Source: Phyllobacterium trifolii
Lineage (GTDB): Bacteria > Pseudomonadota > Alphaproteobacteria > Rhizobiales > Rhizobiaceae
Direction of reading: 5' to 3'
Assembly: GCF_014192095.1 (NCBI RefSeq)
Contig: NZ_JACHXN010000005.1
Span: 107,944-171,943 of the forward strand
Length of the DNA: 64,000 bases
In this document: positions 29,958 to 38,765 of the stretch, in pieces
Position numbering within the stretch: position 1 is the first letter of the stretch
Layout of the letters: every line of letters starts with the position of its first letter
Notes under the pieces: model-generated
Told to the model about the DNA's origin: nothing
What the model saw: only the letters and a program-made list of their open reading frames with translations
The model's database searches: none
Program-made: the position numbers and the translations under genes

Positions 29958-30310
29958 CCTTCTCCCCGTCCTTTCCACAGGGAACTGCTTCCGGAGCCGT
30001 TCGAAGTGGGGAGAGGATCGGCGCCTCCGATGGCGGGTACGGGCCCGTTGTCCGGGGAAGTTCCGTCCAAGGGTTCCCCTGCCGGTACTACGACTGGCGT
30101 GTGCTGGACGAGCACTTCGAAAGGGGCTTTCGGCAGCGGGCGAAGCAGTTCAGCCAAAGCCGAGGCCTCCCAAGCGGAACGGACGGGATCAAAAGACGCC
30201 GGACGGGCGGTCTTCGGATCGCATTTTATTCTACCAAGACGCGCTTCGACGACCGCCCGTCTTCCCGGCACGCAAGCAATGGCCAGACTCCGAGGAGGGC
30301 GTGGCAAGGG
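29958..30310. repeat. GC-rich structured intergenic block with nested inverted repeats
   Basis: The block opens with CCTTCTCCCC (29958), whose near complement GGGGAGAGG ends at 30016. It carries a perfect 11 bp inverted repeat, GACGGGCGGTC at 30202-30212 and GACCGCCCGTC at 30251-30261. Open frames exist on both strands (117 codons at 29954-30307 on the minus strand, 202 codons at 29922-30530 on the plus strand), but neither has a recognisable protein or a good start. I read it as non-coding repeat DNA. Confidence 0.5.
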
Positions 30311-30337
30311 GAAAGCTTGGACAATGATAGGTCAAAT

Positions 30338-30353
30338 TGTTTCACGTGAAACA
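30338..30353. other. perfect parS centromere site 3
   Basis: TGTTTCACGTGAAACA, exact 16-base consensus, 80 bp upstream of mnmG. Confidence 0.93.
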
Positions 30354-30433
30354 CGTCTTAGTCGCTCATACTTGACTCACGGTGCGGTTTTGCCCATCAA
30401 GGCACAGATTCGAATCTTTGAAAGTTCTGGTAC

Positions 30434-32299
30434 GTGGAAGACGTTTTTGATGTCATCATTATTGGTGGTGGTCATGCCGGCTGTGAAGCAGCGGCAGCCT
30501 CTGCGCGCTTTGGCGCAAGGACGGCGCTGATCACACATCGTGCTGACACGATCGGAGTGATGTCGTGCAATCCGGCCATTGGGGGATTGGGCAAGGGTCA
30601 CCTCGTCCGCGAGATCGATGCACTTGATGGACTGATGGGTCGTGTAGCCGACGCCGCGGGTATCCAGTTTCGCTTGCTGAATAGGCGAAAGGGTCCTGCA
30701 GTCCGCGGGCCGCGTACCCAGGCGGATCGCAAGCTCTATCGCGTAGCCATGCAACAGGCAATTGCCGAGCAAGCCAACTTAACTGTGGTTGAGGGCGGTG
30801 CCAGTGATCTCGCTATTGAAAATGGCAGGGTTATTGGAGTCCAATTGATGGATGGGCGCGTGCTATCCTGCGCGTCAGCGGTTCTAACGACGGGAACGTT
30901 TCTGCGTGGTCTCATCCATATTGGGGAAAAGCAGATCCCGGCGGGACGTATCGGCGAAGCCCCTGCCCTTGGCCTCTCAGATACCTTGGCAAAACATGAG
31001 TTTGCGCTGGGACGATTGAAGACTGGCACGCCGCCACGGCTCGACGGACGTTCGATCGATTGGCAGAACCTGGACATGCAATCCGCCGATGCGGATCCCT
31101 TGCCGTTTTCGCTGATGACGGATTCGATCCGGAACCCGCAGATTGATTGCGGAATCACGCGAACGACGCCGGAAACACATGCCATCATTCGAGCGAACTT
31201 GCATCGATCGGCCATGTACTCCGGCTCCATTGAAGGTGTCGGTCCGCGTTACTGTCCGTCCGTTGAGGATAAGATCGTAAAGTTTGGGGATCGGGACGGA
31301 CACCAGATATTTCTTGAGCCGGAAGGTCTCGACGACAACACCGTTTATCCCAACGGCATCTCGACCTCGCTGCCGGAGGATGTCCAGCTCGATCTCTTGA
31401 AGACCATACCGGGTTTGGAACATGCTGTTATGTTGCAGCCAGGCTACGCCATCGAGTATGATTTTATTGATCCCCGCGAACTTGATCGCAGCTTGCAAGC
31501 ACGTCGTATTTCGGGCCTGTTCATGGCGGGCCAGATCAACGGCACCACAGGTTATGAGGAAGCCGCTGCACAAGGTTTGCTTGCCGGTCTCAATGCGGCT
31601 CGTCTCGCTGCCGGTTCCGCCCCTGTCATTATCCAACGGACGGAGGCCTATATTGGCGTCATGGTGGACGATCTTACGTCCCGCGGCGTAAGCGAGCCAT
31701 ATCGCATGTTTACATCGCGGGCGGAATTCCGATTGTCGCTTCGGGCGGACAATGCTGATGAACGCTTGACTCCGATGGCTGAACGGCTTGGCATTCTCGG
31801 CACGGCGCGCAAGGAACGTTTTGCTGGCCGGACGCATGATCTCGACGCAGCGCGCGAACTCGCAAAGGGTTTGACGATCACCCCCAATGCGGCGGCGCGG
31901 GCGGACCTCCATTTGAATCAGGATGGCATCCGGCGCTCGGCCTATGATCTGTTGGCATTCCCGGATATCGACTTCGCCCGTCTCAAGCAAATCTGGCCGG
32001 AGCTTTGTGATATCGACGGTCGCATTGCCGATGCGCTGGAGATTGAGGCACAGTACGCCGTCTATCTTGACCGGCAGAAGGCCGACGTAGCGGCCATGGA
32101 GCGCGAAGAATCCTTGCTGATTCCGCAGTCGATTGATTTTTCTACAACACCGGGCCTGTCAAATGAGCTAAAGCAAAAGTTGAAGCAACGGCAGCCGCGA
32201 TCGATTGCCGAAGCTCAGCGCATTGATGGTATGACCCCGGCAGCCTTGGCGCTCATCATCACGCAAATACGCCGGACCGTTACGCGTGATGTGGCGTGA
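30434..32299 (+). CDS. mnmG: tRNA uridine 5-carboxymethylaminomethyl modification enzyme MnmG (GidA)
   Basis: FAD-dependent partner of MnmE, 621 residues. The dinucleotide-binding GGGHAG is at 11-16, the conserved [14 protein letters not shown] follows, and Cys-containing motifs and the C-terminal helical domain are complete. The start is GTG at 30434. The stop overlaps the rsmG GTG (GTGA). mnmG-rsmG-parA-parB is the classic origin-proximal order. Confidence 0.96.
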   Translation: MEDVFDVIIIGGGHAGCEAAAASARFGARTALITHRADTIGVMSCNPAIGGLGKGHLVREIDALDGLMGRVADAAGIQFRLLNRRKGPAVRGPRTQADRKLYRVAMQQAIAEQANLTVVEGGASDLAIENGRVIGVQLMDGRVLSCASAVLTTGTFLRGLIHIGEKQIPAGRIGEAPALGLSDTLAKHEFALGRLKTGTPPRLDGRSIDWQNLDMQSADADPLPFSLMTDSIRNPQIDCGITRTTPETHAIIRANLHRSAMYSGSIEGVGPRYCPSVEDKIVKFGDRDGHQIFLEPEGLDDNTVYPNGISTSLPEDVQLDLLKTIPGLEHAVMLQPGYAIEYDFIDPRELDRSLQARRISGLFMAGQINGTTGYEEAAAQGLLAGLNAARLAAGSAPVIIQRTEAYIGVMVDDLTSRGVSEPYRMFTSRAEFRLSLRADNADERLTPMAERLGILGTARKERFAGRTHDLDAARELAKGLTITPNAAARADLHLNQDGIRRSAYDLLAFPDIDFARLKQIWPELCDIDGRIADALEIEAQYAVYLDRQKADVAAMEREESLLIPQSIDFSTTPGLSNELKQKLKQRQPRSIAEAQRIDGMTPAALALIITQIRRTVTRDVA

Positions 32300-32940
32300 T
32301 TCCAGGTCGGGAAAAACGTCTACAAGACGTATTATCCAATGTTTCACGTGAAACAGTGGATAACCTTATCGGTTTTGAAGAGTTGTTCCGCAAGTGGTCA
32401 AAAGCTATCAATCTGGCATCGCCCTCAACACTCGATCAGCTATGGGAACGGCATATCGTGGACAGTGCTCAACTTTTCGATATGGCGCCAAATGCCCTGA
32501 AGTGGCTTGATCTTGGTTCTGGCGGTGGGTTTCCCGGTATTGTGCTGGCAATTCTTCTGAAACAACGCTCCGGGAGCAGTATCGATCTGGTCGAAAGCAA
32601 TGGCAAGAAGGCTGCTTTTCTGCGCACAGCGATTGGCCAATTCTCCGCCCCTGGGACCGTCCATGCGATGCGAATCGATACTGCATGGGCCAAAATAGCT
32701 ACTCCGGATATCATAACTGCTCGCGCTCTTGCCTCGTTGAGCAGCTTATTTACGCTTGCGGAGCCTTGGTTGACCTGGGGTGCAGTAGCACTTTTTCAAA
32801 AAGGACGGGATTACCGCAGGGAAATCGAGGAAAGCCGTGACGCATGGTCGTTTGATCTGGTAGAACGTGAAAGTGCCGTCGACAAAGATTCTGTAGTCCT
32901 GCAAATCAGCAATTTGAGACGGACCGACACGAACGTATAG
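32296..32940 (+). CDS. rsmG: 16S rRNA (guanine527-N7)-methyltransferase RsmG (GidB)
   Basis: SAM-dependent methyltransferase of 214 residues, with the SAM-binding [12 protein letters not shown] near residue 70. Loss of this modification is known to give low-level streptomycin resistance in other bacteria. The GTG start is coupled to mnmG. A perfect parS lies in codons about 15-20, so the protein keeps the VSRET sequence that the site encodes. Confidence 0.95.
   Translation: MIPGREKRLQDVLSNVSRETVDNLIGFEELFRKWSKAINLASPSTLDQLWERHIVDSAQLFDMAPNALKWLDLGSGGGFPGIVLAILLKQRSGSSIDLVESNGKKAAFLRTAIGQFSAPGTVHAMRIDTAWAKIATPDIITARALASLSSLFTLAEPWLTWGAVALFQKGRDYRREIEESRDAWSFDLVERESAVDKDSVVLQISNLRRTDTNV
32340..32355. 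other. perfect parS centromere site 4 (inside rsmG)
   Basis: TGTTTCACGTGAAACA, exact consensus, within the 5' end of the rsmG coding sequence and about 1.5 kb upstream of parB. Confidence 0.95.
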
Positions 32941-32994
32941 AATTTGCATTCGCTTGATCGGCCCCGATCAACGTTTTGCTCAGGAAGCCAAGCG

Positions 32995-33789
32995 ATGAAC
33001 AGCCAGACTCGCATCATTACCATAGCCAATCAAAAGGGCGGAGTGGGTAAAACCACGACCGCGATCAATCTAGCCACGGCATTGGCTGCTATTGGCGAGA
33101 CTGTGCTGATTGTTGACCTTGATCCTCAGGGCAATGCCAGCACAGGCCTCGGAATCGATCGTAAGAATCGAACGATATCGTCCTACGACGTCCTGATGCA
33201 GGCGGCTTCGGTCGAGGAGGCGGCCGTGCCAACGGCGGTGCCGAATTTGTCGTTAATTCCATCTACGTTGGACCTTCTTGGCGTCGAAATGGAGATCTCG
33301 AACGCGTCTGACCGCGCTACGCGGCTCCGCAAGGCGTTTCGTGGCGGTATGAAGGCGTCCCCGTTCACCTACATCTTGATCGACTGCCCTCCATCGCTCA
33401 ATCTATTGACAATGAATGCGATGGCTGCGGCCGATTCGGTCCTGGTTCCATTGCAGTGCGAGTTCTTCGCGCTAGAAGGATTAAGCCAGCTCTTGGAGAC
33501 GGTCAATCAGGTCAGAACGGTGCTTAATCCAAATCTGACGATCCAGGGGATCGTACTTACCATGTTCGACGGGCGTAACAATCTTGCAACTCAGGTCGTG
33601 GATGATGTGCGCTCGTTCATGGGCGACAAGGTTTACCGGACAGTCATACCGCGCAATGTTCGGGTTTCCGAGGCGCCATCCTACGGAATTCCAGCGATTC
33701 TATACGACCTTAAATGCGCGGGCAGCCAAGCTTATCTGCAGCTCGCATCTGAGGTTATTCAGAGAGAGCGCCATTTACGTGCGGCGTAA
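32995..33789 (+). CDS. parA: chromosome partitioning ATPase ParA
   Basis: Deviant-Walker ATPase that moves ParB-parS complexes. It has 264 residues. KGGVGKTT at 14-21 carries the signature lysine; DLDPQGNAS and the A-type motif IDCPPSLNLL follow. There is no N-terminal helix-turn-helix, so it is the chromosomal (type Ib-like) form. The frame is open to 32944, but ATG 32995 has AGGAAG upstream and gives the normal start. Confidence 0.97.
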   Translation: MNSQTRIITIANQKGGVGKTTTAINLATALAAIGETVLIVDLDPQGNASTGLGIDRKNRTISSYDVLMQAASVEEAAVPTAVPNLSLIPSTLDLLGVEMEISNASDRATRLRKAFRGGMKASPFTYILIDCPPSLNLLTMNAMAAADSVLVPLQCEFFALEGLSQLLETVNQVRTVLNPNLTIQGIVLTMFDGRNNLATQVVDDVRSFMGDKVYRTVIPRNVRVSEAPSYGIPAILYDLKCAGSQAYLQLASEVIQRERHLRAA

Positions 33790-33831
33790 ATATCGATTCG
33801 AATACGAAACATTTATGAGAGCCCTGTTACA

Positions 33832-34740
33832 ATGAATGAAGACCTGTCAAAAAAACGTTTGGGCCGCGGTCTGGCAGCCCTGATAGGCGAAATGGACCGC
33901 GTGCCTGATGAAGTTGACCCGCAGCCTTTAGCGAATTTGGATCGCCAAGTTCCCATCGAATTCATAACGCGAAATCCTCGCAACCCCCGCCGCCAATTTA
34001 CGGAAGGCGATCTTGAAGATCTGACGCAGTCGATCCGGGAGCATGGCATCGTCCAGCCAGTGGTCGTTCGTCCGGCAAAGGATTCTCCCGGCCACTACGA
34101 GTTGATTGCGGGTGAACGCCGCTGGCGTGCGGCCCAGCGCGCCGGACTTGCGACAGTCCCGGTCATTATCCGCGAAGTTGATGATCGCGTCGCGCTTGAA
34201 CTCGCAATTATCGAAAACGTGCAGCGCGCCGACCTCAATCCCATCGAAGAAGGTATGGGATATCAACAGCTTATCGATGATCACGAGTACACCCAAGCCG
34301 ATCTGGCACAGGTGATCGGCAAGAGCCGTAGTCACGTTGCCAATACGCTGCGGCTGCTCAAACTGCCTGACTCCGTGCGCGACATGATTACAAATGGTTC
34401 GTTGTCGGCCGGCCACGCTCGCACCCTCATCACGACGGAAGACCCATCTGCGCTTGCCGAAAAAATCATTAAGGGTGGCTTGTCAGTACGCCAGGCTGAA
34501 GCGCTTGCGCAGGATGGTGGCAAGCCGTCAGCTGTCAAGCGGAAAGCCGAGCCCGGAGAGGGCAAGGACGCGGATACCAAGGCCTTGGAGAAGCTGCTTT
34601 CAGATGTCATGGGAATGCGCGTATCGGTCAATCACGTGAACAATGGTGGCGATGTCCGCATCCATTATACGACGCTGGAGCAGCTCGATGAGATCTGCCA
34701 GCGCCTTCAAAATCGTGCGAAGTGGGGCGGTCTCGCCTGA
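33832..34740 (+). CDS. parB: chromosome partitioning protein ParB (CTPase clamp)
   Basis: Centromere-binding protein of 302 residues. It starts with a KRLGRGLAALIGE segment, then the ParB/Srx CTP-binding domain with GERRWRA, then the parS-reading helix-turn-helix (YTQADLAQVIGKSRSHVANTLRLLKLP). A C-terminal dimerisation region completes it. It lies 42 bp after parA. Its targets, four parS-like sites, are in this window. It ends 9 bp from convergent holA without a terminator. Confidence 0.97.
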   Translation: MNEDLSKKRLGRGLAALIGEMDRVPDEVDPQPLANLDRQVPIEFITRNPRNPRRQFTEGDLEDLTQSIREHGIVQPVVVRPAKDSPGHYELIAGERRWRAAQRAGLATVPVIIREVDDRVALELAIIENVQRADLNPIEEGMGYQQLIDDHEYTQADLAQVIGKSRSHVANTLRLLKLPDSVRDMITNGSLSAGHARTLITTEDPSALAEKIIKGGLSVRQAEALAQDGGKPSAVKRKAEPGEGKDADTKALEKLLSDVMGMRVSVNHVNNGGDVRIHYTTLEQLDEICQRLQNRAKWGGLA

Positions 34741-34749
34741 CCAAATTTT

Positions 34750-35799
34750 TCAACGGCTGTTGCGCGCTCCACGCGCTGCCTCGGCCGCGAGGGCAATCAT
34801 GGATTGCCGGATGATCGGGACGGCCAGCGCTGCGTTGCGCCGGCTCTCAAGGACCGTTCGTTGCAACCGCTCGATAGCACGCGCGCATGATTGCGTCGTC
34901 CAATGCCGAAGAGCAGTTTCTACCAGTTTTTTCCGTGCGAAGAAAATTGGAGGTCTGGTAGCCGTAACGGCGAGACTCGCATTTTTTCCTTCGTTTTCCA
35001 TGCCGTAACGTAACGTTTGTAACGACTGAAACTGGCGGATTGCAGCGCTGAGGACAAGAAAACTTGATGAACCGGTCCCGATGACGCGATCAAATGCGTG
35101 AGTGAAATCGATGATGTTGCCAACCATCATCGCATCGACAATTGTCTCATAGGAGACGGCGCTGACGTCCCCGATGATCTCGCGCACATCGTCAATAGAG
35201 ATCCGCTCTTTGCCGTATGCGTAAAGGCAAATCTTCTCGAGCTCGGCTCGTGTTGCGAGACGATCACCGCCAAGGCTTTCCTTCAGAAGATTGCGAGCGT
35301 CAAGCGCGATCTGCAGCCGGTTCTTCGCCAGCACATCGTCGATAGTGCCATCAATTCCGCGTGCATCGTCGCTGTAGCAGGGAAGGGCCATAGCGCTGGG
35401 GCTCTGCTCGACGATGCCACGTAAACCAGCACCTTTTTTAAGGTCCCCAGCCTCGATCAGGATAAACGTGTCAGTGGGCGGGTTTTTGGCAAGGAAGCCG
35501 ACGGCGTCAGTGAGCCCTTTCTGGCCTGCCGCACTGCGCACCCATATCAAACGCTCGCCACCAAACATGGAAATCGTGTTTGCCTCGTCAGAAAGCCTGC
35601 CTGGCTCGGCGTTGACATCGTCAGCGTCAAGACGAATGACTGCAAAGGGATCGTCTTTCGCAAGGCCGGTGAGCTTGATAAAAAGGTCGGCTCGCTCACT
35701 CACCAGGCCTTTGTCCGGTCCGTAAAGTAAAACGATTGGATAGGCGCGATCCAGCCGTTTCAGGAAAGAATCAACTTCGTGCGCTTTCTTTTGTGCCAT
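34750..35799 (-). CDS. holA: DNA polymerase III subunit delta
   Basis: Clamp-loader subunit that opens the beta sliding clamp. It has 349 residues from ATG 35799; two further ATGs at 35805 and 35817 are possible. VLLYGPDKGLVSERADLF near the N-terminus and the three-domain length fit alphaproteobacterial HolA. Sequence conservation in this family is low, but position after parB is conserved in rhizobia and Caulobacter. Confidence 0.9.
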   Translation of the reverse strand: MAQKKAHEVDSFLKRLDRAYPIVLLYGPDKGLVSERADLFIKLTGLAKDDPFAVIRLDADDVNAEPGRLSDEANTISMFGGERLIWVRSAAGQKGLTDAVGFLAKNPPTDTFILIEAGDLKKGAGLRGIVEQSPSAMALPCYSDDARGIDGTIDDVLAKNRLQIALDARNLLKESLGGDRLATRAELEKICLYAYGKERISIDDVREIIGDVSAVSYETIVDAMMVGNIIDFTHAFDRVIGTGSSSFLVLSAAIRQFQSLQTLRYGMENEGKNASLAVTATRPPIFFARKKLVETALRHWTTQSCARAIERLQRTVLESRRNAALAVPIIRQSMIALAAEAARGARNSR

Positions 35800-35879
35800 G
35801 GCCATGGGTTTACCCATTTCAGCAAGGATTGCAATTGCAACGTGGCCCGTGAGCGTCGACTATTATGCACCCAAACAGC

Positions 35880-35909
35880 AAAAAGGCCCAGGTAAACCTG
35901 AGCCTTTTG
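35880..35909 (-). terminator. terminator of tRNA-Gly
   Basis: On the minus strand AAAGGCTCAGGT, a short loop, then ACCTGGGCCTTTTTG: a 12 bp stem with one mismatch and a T-run, 14 bases past the tRNA end. Confidence 0.8.
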
Positions 35910-35922
35910 AACTTCGGACAAC

Positions 35923-35997
35923 TGGAGCGGGAGAAGGGATTCGAACCCTCGACCCCAACCTTGGCAAGGTTGTGCTCTACCCCTGAGCTACTCCCGC
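35923..35997 (-). tRNA. tRNA-Gly (GCC anticodon)
   Basis: Complete cloverleaf of 75 bases including encoded CCA. Acceptor GCGGGAG pairs with CTCCCGC. The D arm is GCTC/GAGC, the anticodon stem CAACC/GGTTG with loop TTGCCAA (anticodon GCC), and the T arm GAGGG-TTCGAAT-CCCTT. It decodes GGC and GGU. Confidence 0.97.
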
Positions 35998-36028
35998 ATA
36001 TGCCAGTTAAGTCTTGCGAAGCGGGGCC

Positions 36029-36057
36029 TATATGGCCTAAGCGCCGGCTAATTGCAA
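36029..36057 (-). promoter_or_regulatory. probable promoter of tRNA-Gly
   Basis: On the minus strand, TTGCAA (-35, 36057-36052), 17 bases, CATATA (-10, 36034-36029). It would start transcription about 25 bases before the tRNA. Confidence 0.5.
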
Positions 36058-36198
36058 CAGGGAAATTTCGCCTTCTGCGAGATATGGTAGAAATCGGTCA
36101 TGAACCTTTGCCGGATGCGGCTTTCCGCTTGAGGAAGAGCCCCTGAACCATTACGACAACACACAGTTATTACACGACAGACCAGCGAAAAGGCCGTC

Positions 36199-36708
36199 AT
36201 GGGCAAGACATTTGATGAGTTGATGCAATATCTCGGCGACATGGGCATCGAGGTGTCGACGATTCGTCATGCCGCTGTGTTTACGGTAGCTGAGGCCCAA
36301 AACCTGCGTGGGCAGGTATCCGGCGCTCATACCAAAAATCTCTTTCTCAAGGACAAGAAAGACAACTACTTTCTCGTGACAGTGGACGAGGACGCTGAGG
36401 TCGATCTCAAGACAATTCATGGCAAGATCGGCGCTTCGAGCCGTGTATCGTTTGGCAAGCCGGAAAAACTGCTCGAGTATCTTGGACTGACGCCCGGGGC
36501 CGTCAGTGTGTTTGGGTTGATCAATGACACGCAGCACCACGTCCGTGTGGTGCTGGACGAAAAGCTCATGCAGCACGACATTGTCAATGCCCATCCTTTG
36601 ACGAATGAGGCCACGACATCGATCCGGCGCGAAGACCTTCTGGCGTTCCTCAAGATGACTGGACACGAACCTCTCATCTTGAAAATCGATGTGGCGACCC
36701 CAAACTGA
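36199..36708 (+). CDS. prolyl-tRNA editing protein (YbaK/ProX family)
   Basis: Free-standing trans-editing domain of 169 residues that hydrolyses mischarged Ala-tRNA(Pro) or Cys-tRNA(Pro). The conserved Lys in AHTKNLFLKDKK and the later VSVFGLINDTQHHVRVVLDEKL are typical of the PrdX/ProXp-ala branch. In alphaproteobacteria such proteins compensate for prolyl-tRNA synthetases lacking the editing insert. It is likely transcribed alone or with the next gene (70 bp gap). Confidence 0.9.
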   Translation: MGKTFDELMQYLGDMGIEVSTIRHAAVFTVAEAQNLRGQVSGAHTKNLFLKDKKDNYFLVTVDEDAEVDLKTIHGKIGASSRVSFGKPEKLLEYLGLTPGAVSVFGLINDTQHHVRVVLDEKLMQHDIVNAHPLTNEATTSIRREDLLAFLKMTGHEPLILKIDVATPN

Positions 36709-36778
36709 TAGCCGTTACATGAGTTGGCGATTACAAGAGGTTGTGGTTGAATGGAAGGGCAGATGACGGGAGAATTTC

Positions 36779-37759
36779 ATGAGCAAAATAGATAACCCGT
36801 TCGGCAGCGGCTATGGCGCAGCCTCTGGCGCCCAGACCGTGTCCTATGGAACGCCATCTCCAAACGGAGCTGCGCCCAGCGCCGCCGACCTGATCAAGGA
36901 AACGACCACGGCAGCTTTTTCCAAAGATGTGATTGCTGAATCGAAAAGCCAGCCGGTCCTTGTGGATTTCTGGGCTCCATGGTGCGGACCGTGCAAACAG
37001 CTCACGCCTGTTCTCGAAAAGGCAGTTCGCGCAGCTGGCGGACGAGTCAAGCTCGTCAAGATGAATATCGACGACCATCCGGCTATCGCCGGCCAGCTTG
37101 GAATCCAGTCCATTCCCGCTGTCATCGCCTTCGCTGACGGCAAGCCGCTGGATGGCTTCATGGGAGCGCTCCCGGAATCAAAGGTGACAGAATTCATCGA
37201 TCGTATTGCGTCACCCGATGGGGGCAGGGATGCGGCCATCCAGTCGGCACTCGACGCAGCGGCTCATGCTTTAGAAGCCGGCGATGTCGAGCAGGCGGCC
37301 CAAATTTATTCTGCCATCCTTGGCGAAGTACCGGACCACGTAGCGGCGCTTGCGGGGCTGGCCAATTGTTTGATCGAGCTCAATGATCTCGAAAAGGCCA
37401 AAGCCACCTTGGAGCAAGTGCCTGCCGCCAACAAAGACGATGCGGGTGTCCGTGCCGCCGAGGCCAAGATCGCATTGGCTGAGCAGGTGGCAAAACTTGG
37501 CGATCCGGTGGCGTTGGAGGCGCGGCTCCAGGAAAACCCCAAGGATTACGGGGCACGCTTCGACCTTGCGATGATTCTGAATGCCAAAGGCCAGCGCCAC
37601 GAAGCCGCCGATCAGCTTCTTGCAATCATGAAGGCTGATCGGGCATGGAACGACGATGGCGCCCGCAAACAGCTGTTGCAGTTTTTTGACGCCTGGGGAG
37701 CGGCGGATGAAGCCTCGGTCACTGCACGTCGCAAATTATCTTCCCTGCTGTTCTCTTGA
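36779..37759 (+). CDS. thioredoxin-TPR co-chaperone (YbbN/CnoX-like)
   Basis: Protein of 326 residues. The thioredoxin domain (about 40-150) has the active site CGPC at Cys69-Cys72 in FWAPWCGPCKQ; a C-terminal region of tetratricopeptide repeats (about 160-320) follows. E. coli YbbN/CnoX protects proteins from oxidation and hands them to DnaK and GroEL, but has lost the active cysteines; here both are present. GGGAGA precedes the ATG. It is followed by a LON-domain gene in the same direction. Confidence 0.92.
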   Translation: MSKIDNPFGSGYGAASGAQTVSYGTPSPNGAAPSAADLIKETTTAAFSKDVIAESKSQPVLVDFWAPWCGPCKQLTPVLEKAVRAAGGRVKLVKMNIDDHPAIAGQLGIQSIPAVIAFADGKPLDGFMGALPESKVTEFIDRIASPDGGRDAAIQSALDAAAHALEAGDVEQAAQIYSAILGEVPDHVAALAGLANCLIELNDLEKAKATLEQVPAANKDDAGVRAAEAKIALAEQVAKLGDPVALEARLQENPKDYGARFDLAMILNAKGQRHEAADQLLAIMKADRAWNDDGARKQLLQFFDAWGAADEASVTARRKLSSLLFS

Positions 37760-37812
37760 GAGAAATCAGGCACAATGGCCGAGACCACGATTTTTTCGGG
37801 CCGGAGTAGGCA

Positions 37813-38475
37813 ATGCAAGCTGGAAATGTTCGTTATCGGACGTTGAATGATATTCCTGAAAACGTGCCGATCTTTCCCCTCTCGGGTGCGCTGCTGCTTC
37901 CTGGCGGGCAGCTGCCGCTCAACATTTTCGAACTGCGCTATCTAGCAATGGTGGACGCCGCGCTTAGCGGCAAGCGAATAATCGGCATGATCCAGCCGCG
38001 TTTCGATCAGGATAATGAGGATGGCGTCGATCTGTGTGAGGTTGGCTGCCTCGGCCGGATCACGTCTTTCGCTGAAACCGGCGATGGCCGTTTGCTGATA
38101 ACGCTTCAGGGCATATGCCGCTTCCGGGTCATCAAGGAGCTCTCGACCCGCACTCCGTTTCGCCAATGCAAGATCGCGCCACTCCGTGCCGATCTCGACG
38201 AACCGGATGATTCAGAAGTGGACAGGCTCGCATTACTGCGCGTGTTTCGTGCTTATCTCGACGCCAACAGCCTTGAAGCTGATTGGGACGGCATCTCGCG
38301 GGCCGGCAATGAGACGCTGGTCAACGCGCTGGCGATGATGTCGCCCTTTGGTGCTGCGGAAAAACAGGCGCTCCTGGAGGCCGCGGATTTAAAGACGCGA
38401 GCCGAAACGTTGATCGCTATTACCGAGATTGCGCTCGCCAAGGATCAGGACGATTATGAAGGCAGCCTCCAGTGA
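37813..38475 (+). CDS. LON N-terminal substrate-binding domain protein
   Basis: Stand-alone Lon N-domain of 220 residues without ATPase or protease parts. [27 protein letters not shown] and [26 protein letters not shown] are diagnostic. The family is common in alphaproteobacteria between a thioredoxin gene and a Trm112-like gene, as here. Its function is not established; substrate binding without degradation is inferred. Confidence 0.88.
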   Translation: MQAGNVRYRTLNDIPENVPIFPLSGALLLPGGQLPLNIFELRYLAMVDAALSGKRIIGMIQPRFDQDNEDGVDLCEVGCLGRITSFAETGDGRLLITLQGICRFRVIKELSTRTPFRQCKIAPLRADLDEPDDSEVDRLALLRVFRAYLDANSLEADWDGISRAGNETLVNALAMMSPFGAAEKQALLEAADLKTRAETLIAITEIALAKDQDDYEGSLQ

Positions 38476-38494
38476 GATACTTCAGGGAAGAGGC

Positions 38495-38689
38495 ATGACT
38501 GAAGAGAAACGCGAAACAGTGATCGATCGCAAGTTGCTTGAGCTGTTGGTCTGCCCCTTGACCAAAGGCCCGCTCGTTTACGATCAGAAACGGTCAGAAC
38601 TGATTTCCAAATCGGCACATTTGGCCTATCCGGTGAGAGACGGTATTCCGATCATGCTGCCATCGGAAGCGCGCCCAATCGAGGATTGA
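38495..38689 (+). CDS. Trm112 family zinc-ribbon-like protein (YcaR-like)
   Basis: Small protein of 64 residues with [14 protein letters not shown] (Cys20) and [21 protein letters not shown]. The usual other zinc cysteines are absent, as in most proteobacterial members. The frame is open to 38429, but ATG 38495 follows AGGGAAGAGG and fits the family. It lies 19 bp after the LON gene and is probably in the same transcript. Confidence 0.9.
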   Translation: MTEEKRETVIDRKLLELLVCPLTKGPLVYDQKRSELISKSAHLAYPVRDGIPIMLPSEARPIED

Positions 38690-38733
38690 GTTTCACCAAG
38701 GCTTTTCATACAGGATTGTTTGCGGCATAGTCT

Positions 38734-38755
38734 CAGTCAGTTGTGCAACTGACTG
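38734..38755. promoter_or_regulatory. probable operator for the TetR regulator
   Basis: Perfect inverted repeat: CAGTCAGTTG (38734-38743), two bases TG, then CAACTGACTG (38746-38755). It ends 10 bp before the TetR-gene start, the expected place for an autoregulatory operator. Confidence 0.75.
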
Positions 38756-38765
38756 GCTTGCGAAT

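Noticed and set aside
29954-30307. 117-codon minus-strand frame in the same gap
   Set aside because: Proline/alanine-rich readout of GC-rich repeat DNA, without recognisable domain or start signal.
29505-30433. tmRNA or RNase P RNA in the mnmE-mnmG gap
   Set aside because: The conserved RNase P and tmRNA core sequences (such as GAGGAAAGTCCGGGC) are absent on both strands.
29922-30530. 202-codon frame across the mnmE-mnmG gap
   Set aside because: It runs into mnmG out of frame, crosses a perfect parS and inverted repeats, has biased low-complexity composition and no ribosome-binding site.
30977-31990. 337-codon antisense frame in mnmG
   Set aside because: Lies wholly within the conserved mnmG coding region in the opposite strand and is not protein-like.
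34628-34643. Possible fifth parS inside parB (core TCACGTGA)
   Set aside because: Only the inner 8 bases match; five flanking positions differ from the consensus, so ParB binding is unlikely.
35865-36146. 93-codon frame over tRNA-Gly
   Set aside because: It is a read-through of the tRNA on the opposite strand.
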